From: Apostichopus japonicus
Lineage: Eukaryota; Echinodermata; Holothuroidea; Aspidochirotida; Stichopodidae
NCBI RefSeq assembly: GCF_037975245.1
Contig: NC_092572.1
Span: forward strand, 16,126,269-16,190,268
Length of the DNA stretch: 64,000 bases
Reading direction: 5' to 3'
Shown here: piece after piece, positions 62,401-64,000 of the stretch
Layout of the letters: every line of letters starts with the position of its first letter
Position numbering within the stretch: the first letter of the stretch is position 1
Translations under genes and position numbers: made by a program
Notes under the pieces: model-generated
The model's input: the letters and a program-made list of their open reading frames with translations, nothing else
What the model was told of the DNA's origin: nothing
Databases searched by the model: none

Positions 62401-64000
62401 TCTTTTGCATCCCTGGTTCGAACCCCGGGTGATGACGTCTTTTGCCGATCTTTTACAGCAAGTGCCTAGACGGGGAGCTGTAAGTATTAGTTAATCCACC
62501 TAATATCTCAGTCCATACAGTGGCGCGATGGCTTGGCGCACTGTACGAGCTGATGATCGAGACTCTCTTTTGCATCCCTGGTTCGAACCCCGGGTGATGA
62601 CGTCTTTTGCCGATCTTTTACAGCAAGTGCCTAGACGGGGAGCTGTAAGTATTAGTTAATCCACCTAATATCTCAGTCCATACAGTGGCGCGATGGCTTG
62701 GCGCACTGTACGAGCTGATGATCGAGACTCTCTTTTGCATCCCTGGTTCGAACCCCGGGTGATGACGTCTTTTGCCGATCTTTTACAGCAAGTGCCTAGA
62801 CGGGGAGCTGTAAGTATTAGTTAATCCACCTAATATCTCAGTCCATACAGTGGCGGGATGGCTCGGCGCACTGTACGAGCTGATGATCGAGACTCTCTTT
62901 TGCATCCCTGGTTCGAACCCCGGGTGATGACGTCTTTTGCCGATCTTTTACAGCAAGTGCCTAGACGGGGAGCTGTAAGTATTAGTTAATCCACCTAATA
63001 TCTCAGTCCATACAGTGGCGGGATGGCTCGGCGCACTGTACGAGCTGATGATCGAGACTCTCTTTTGCATCCCTGGTTCGAACCCCGGGTGATGACGTCT
63101 TTTGCCGATCTTTTACAGCAAGTGCCTAGACGGGGAGCTGTAAGTATTAGTTAATCCACCTAATATCTCAGTCCATACAGTGGCGCGATGGCTTGGCGCA
63201 CTGTACGAGCTGATGATCGAGACTCTCTTTTGCATCCCTGGTTCGAACCCCGGGTGATGACGTCTTTTGCCGATCTTTTACAGCAAGTGCCTAGACGGGG
63301 AGCTGTAAGTATTAGTTAATCCACCTAATATCTCAGTCCATACAGTGGCGGGATGGCTCGGCGCACTGTACGAGCTGATGATCGAGACTCTCTTTTGCAT
63401 CCCTGGTTCGAACCCCGGGTGATGACGTCTTTTGCCGATCTTTTACAGCAAGTGCCTAGACGGGGAGCTGTAAGTATTAGTTAATCCACCTAATATCTCA
63501 GTCCATACAGTGGCGCGATGGCTTGGCGCACTGTACGAGCTGATGATCGAGACTCTCTTTTGCATCCCTGGTTCGAACCCCGGGTGATGACGTCTTTTGC
63601 CGATCTTTTACAGCAAGTGCCTAGACGGGGAGCTGTAAGTATTAGTTAATCCACCTAATATCTCAGTCCATACAGTGGCGGGATGGCTCGGCGCACTGTA
63701 CGAGCTGATGATCGAGACTCTCTTTTGCATCCCTGGTTCGAACCCCGGGTGATGACGTCTTTTGCCGATCTTTTACAGCAAGTGCCTAGACGGGGAGCTG
63801 TAAGTATTAGTTAATCCACCTAATATCTCAGTCCATACAGTGGCGGGATGGCTCGGCGCACTGTACGAGCTGATGATCGAGACTCTCTTTTGCATCCCTG
63901 GTTCGAACCCCGGGTGATGACGTCTTTTGCCGATCTTTTACAGCAAGTGCCTAGACGGGGAGCTGTAAGTATTAGTTAATCCACCTAATATCTCAGTCCA

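Larger units (their letters stand above)
1641..64000 (+). repeat. tRNA-related satellite DNA array, 154/165-bp monomers
   Basis: One head-to-tail array in a single orientation runs to the window edge with no interruption that I can see. Monomers begin, by my convention, at TGGCGCGATGG (or TGGCGGGATGG). Two main lengths occur: 165 bp with CTTTTGCCGATCTTTTACAG, and 154 bp in which 11 bp of that stretch are missing; rare 156-, 157- and 164-bp forms also occur. Every monomer has an A-box-like and a B-box-like motif, so the unit looks derived from a tRNA or a tRNA-headed SINE. The left 18 kb is a mosaic of 154- and 165-bp units; from 19621 on all units are 165 bp. No coding capacity is supported; open frames in the array are accidents of the repeat. 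The length, homogeneity and near-nucleosomal period suggest centromeric or pericentromeric heterochromatin (inference). Confidence 0.98.
19621..64000 (+). repeat. Homogeneous interior array, strictly 165-bp units
   Basis: Unit starts fall at 19621 plus multiples of 165 to the window end (for example 20116, 63346 and 63841), which is 268 periods with no net insertion or deletion. Two subtypes dominate: C-T units (GCGCGATGGCTTGG) and G-C units (GCGGGATGGCTCGG). They mostly alternate, making a 330-bp dimer. Scattered private substitutions are few. Confidence 0.95.

Noticed and set aside
1641-64000. CRISPR array
   Set aside because: Units are 154-165 bp and repeat in full, with no short direct repeat separated by unique spacers, and the context is eukaryotic.
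1641-64000. 5S rRNA cluster or telomeric repeat
   Set aside because: The unit has tRNA-type A and B boxes rather than the 5S A-IE-C control region, and no TTAGGG-like tandem motif is present.
1641-64000. Naming the array as a known bivalve or other described satellite of about 160-170 bp
   Set aside because: The length alone is not diagnostic, and I cannot confirm sequence identity without a database search.

Overview
The window looks like a piece of animal (metazoan) heterochromatin. No intact protein-coding gene is present. Two components fill it: the 3' part of a decayed LINE-type retrotransposon (1-1640), and a single satellite DNA array in one orientation from 1641 to the right edge, about 62.4 kb and roughly 380 monomers. 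The LINE's C-terminal protein features resemble the L1/Tx1 group of APE-type elements, which is common in invertebrates and fish. I cannot name the species from the sequence; a marine invertebrate is only a guess.

Layout. 1-1364: broken C-terminal part of a LINE ORF2, spread over three frames, with two in-frame stops and two frameshifts. 1365-1640: LINE 3' UTR with a terminal hairpin, AATAAA and an A8 tail. 1641-3656: first satellite monomers (157, 165, 154 and 156 bp). 3657-6495: block A1. 6496-7343: a variant block containing a 318-bp dimer. 7344-10577: block B1, 21 monomers of exactly 154 bp. 10521-13359: block A2, a near-identical copy of A1 displaced by 6864 bp. 13418-16343: block B2, 19 monomers of exactly 154 bp. 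16344-19620: mixed transition zone with a 1232-bp internal duplication. 19621-64000: highly homogeneous interior in which every monomer is 165 bp (268 periods between 19621 and 63841 with no net indel), organised mainly as a 330-bp dimer.

The monomer is tRNA-related. It carries an A-box-like TGGCGCGATGG, a near-perfect B box GGTTCGAACCC starting 59 bp further on, a D-arm-like hairpin over the A box, and T4 tracts downstream that could act as RNA polymerase III terminators. The best reading is a satellite grown from a class II (Leu/Ser-like) tRNA or a tRNA-derived SINE head. Each monomer also carries a splice-acceptor-like and a U1-matching splice-donor-like sequence 21 nt apart. The near-nucleosomal period, the dyad hairpin, the higher-order repeats and the contrast between a mixed edge and a homogeneous interior fit a centromeric or pericentromeric array. 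That role is inferred, not shown.
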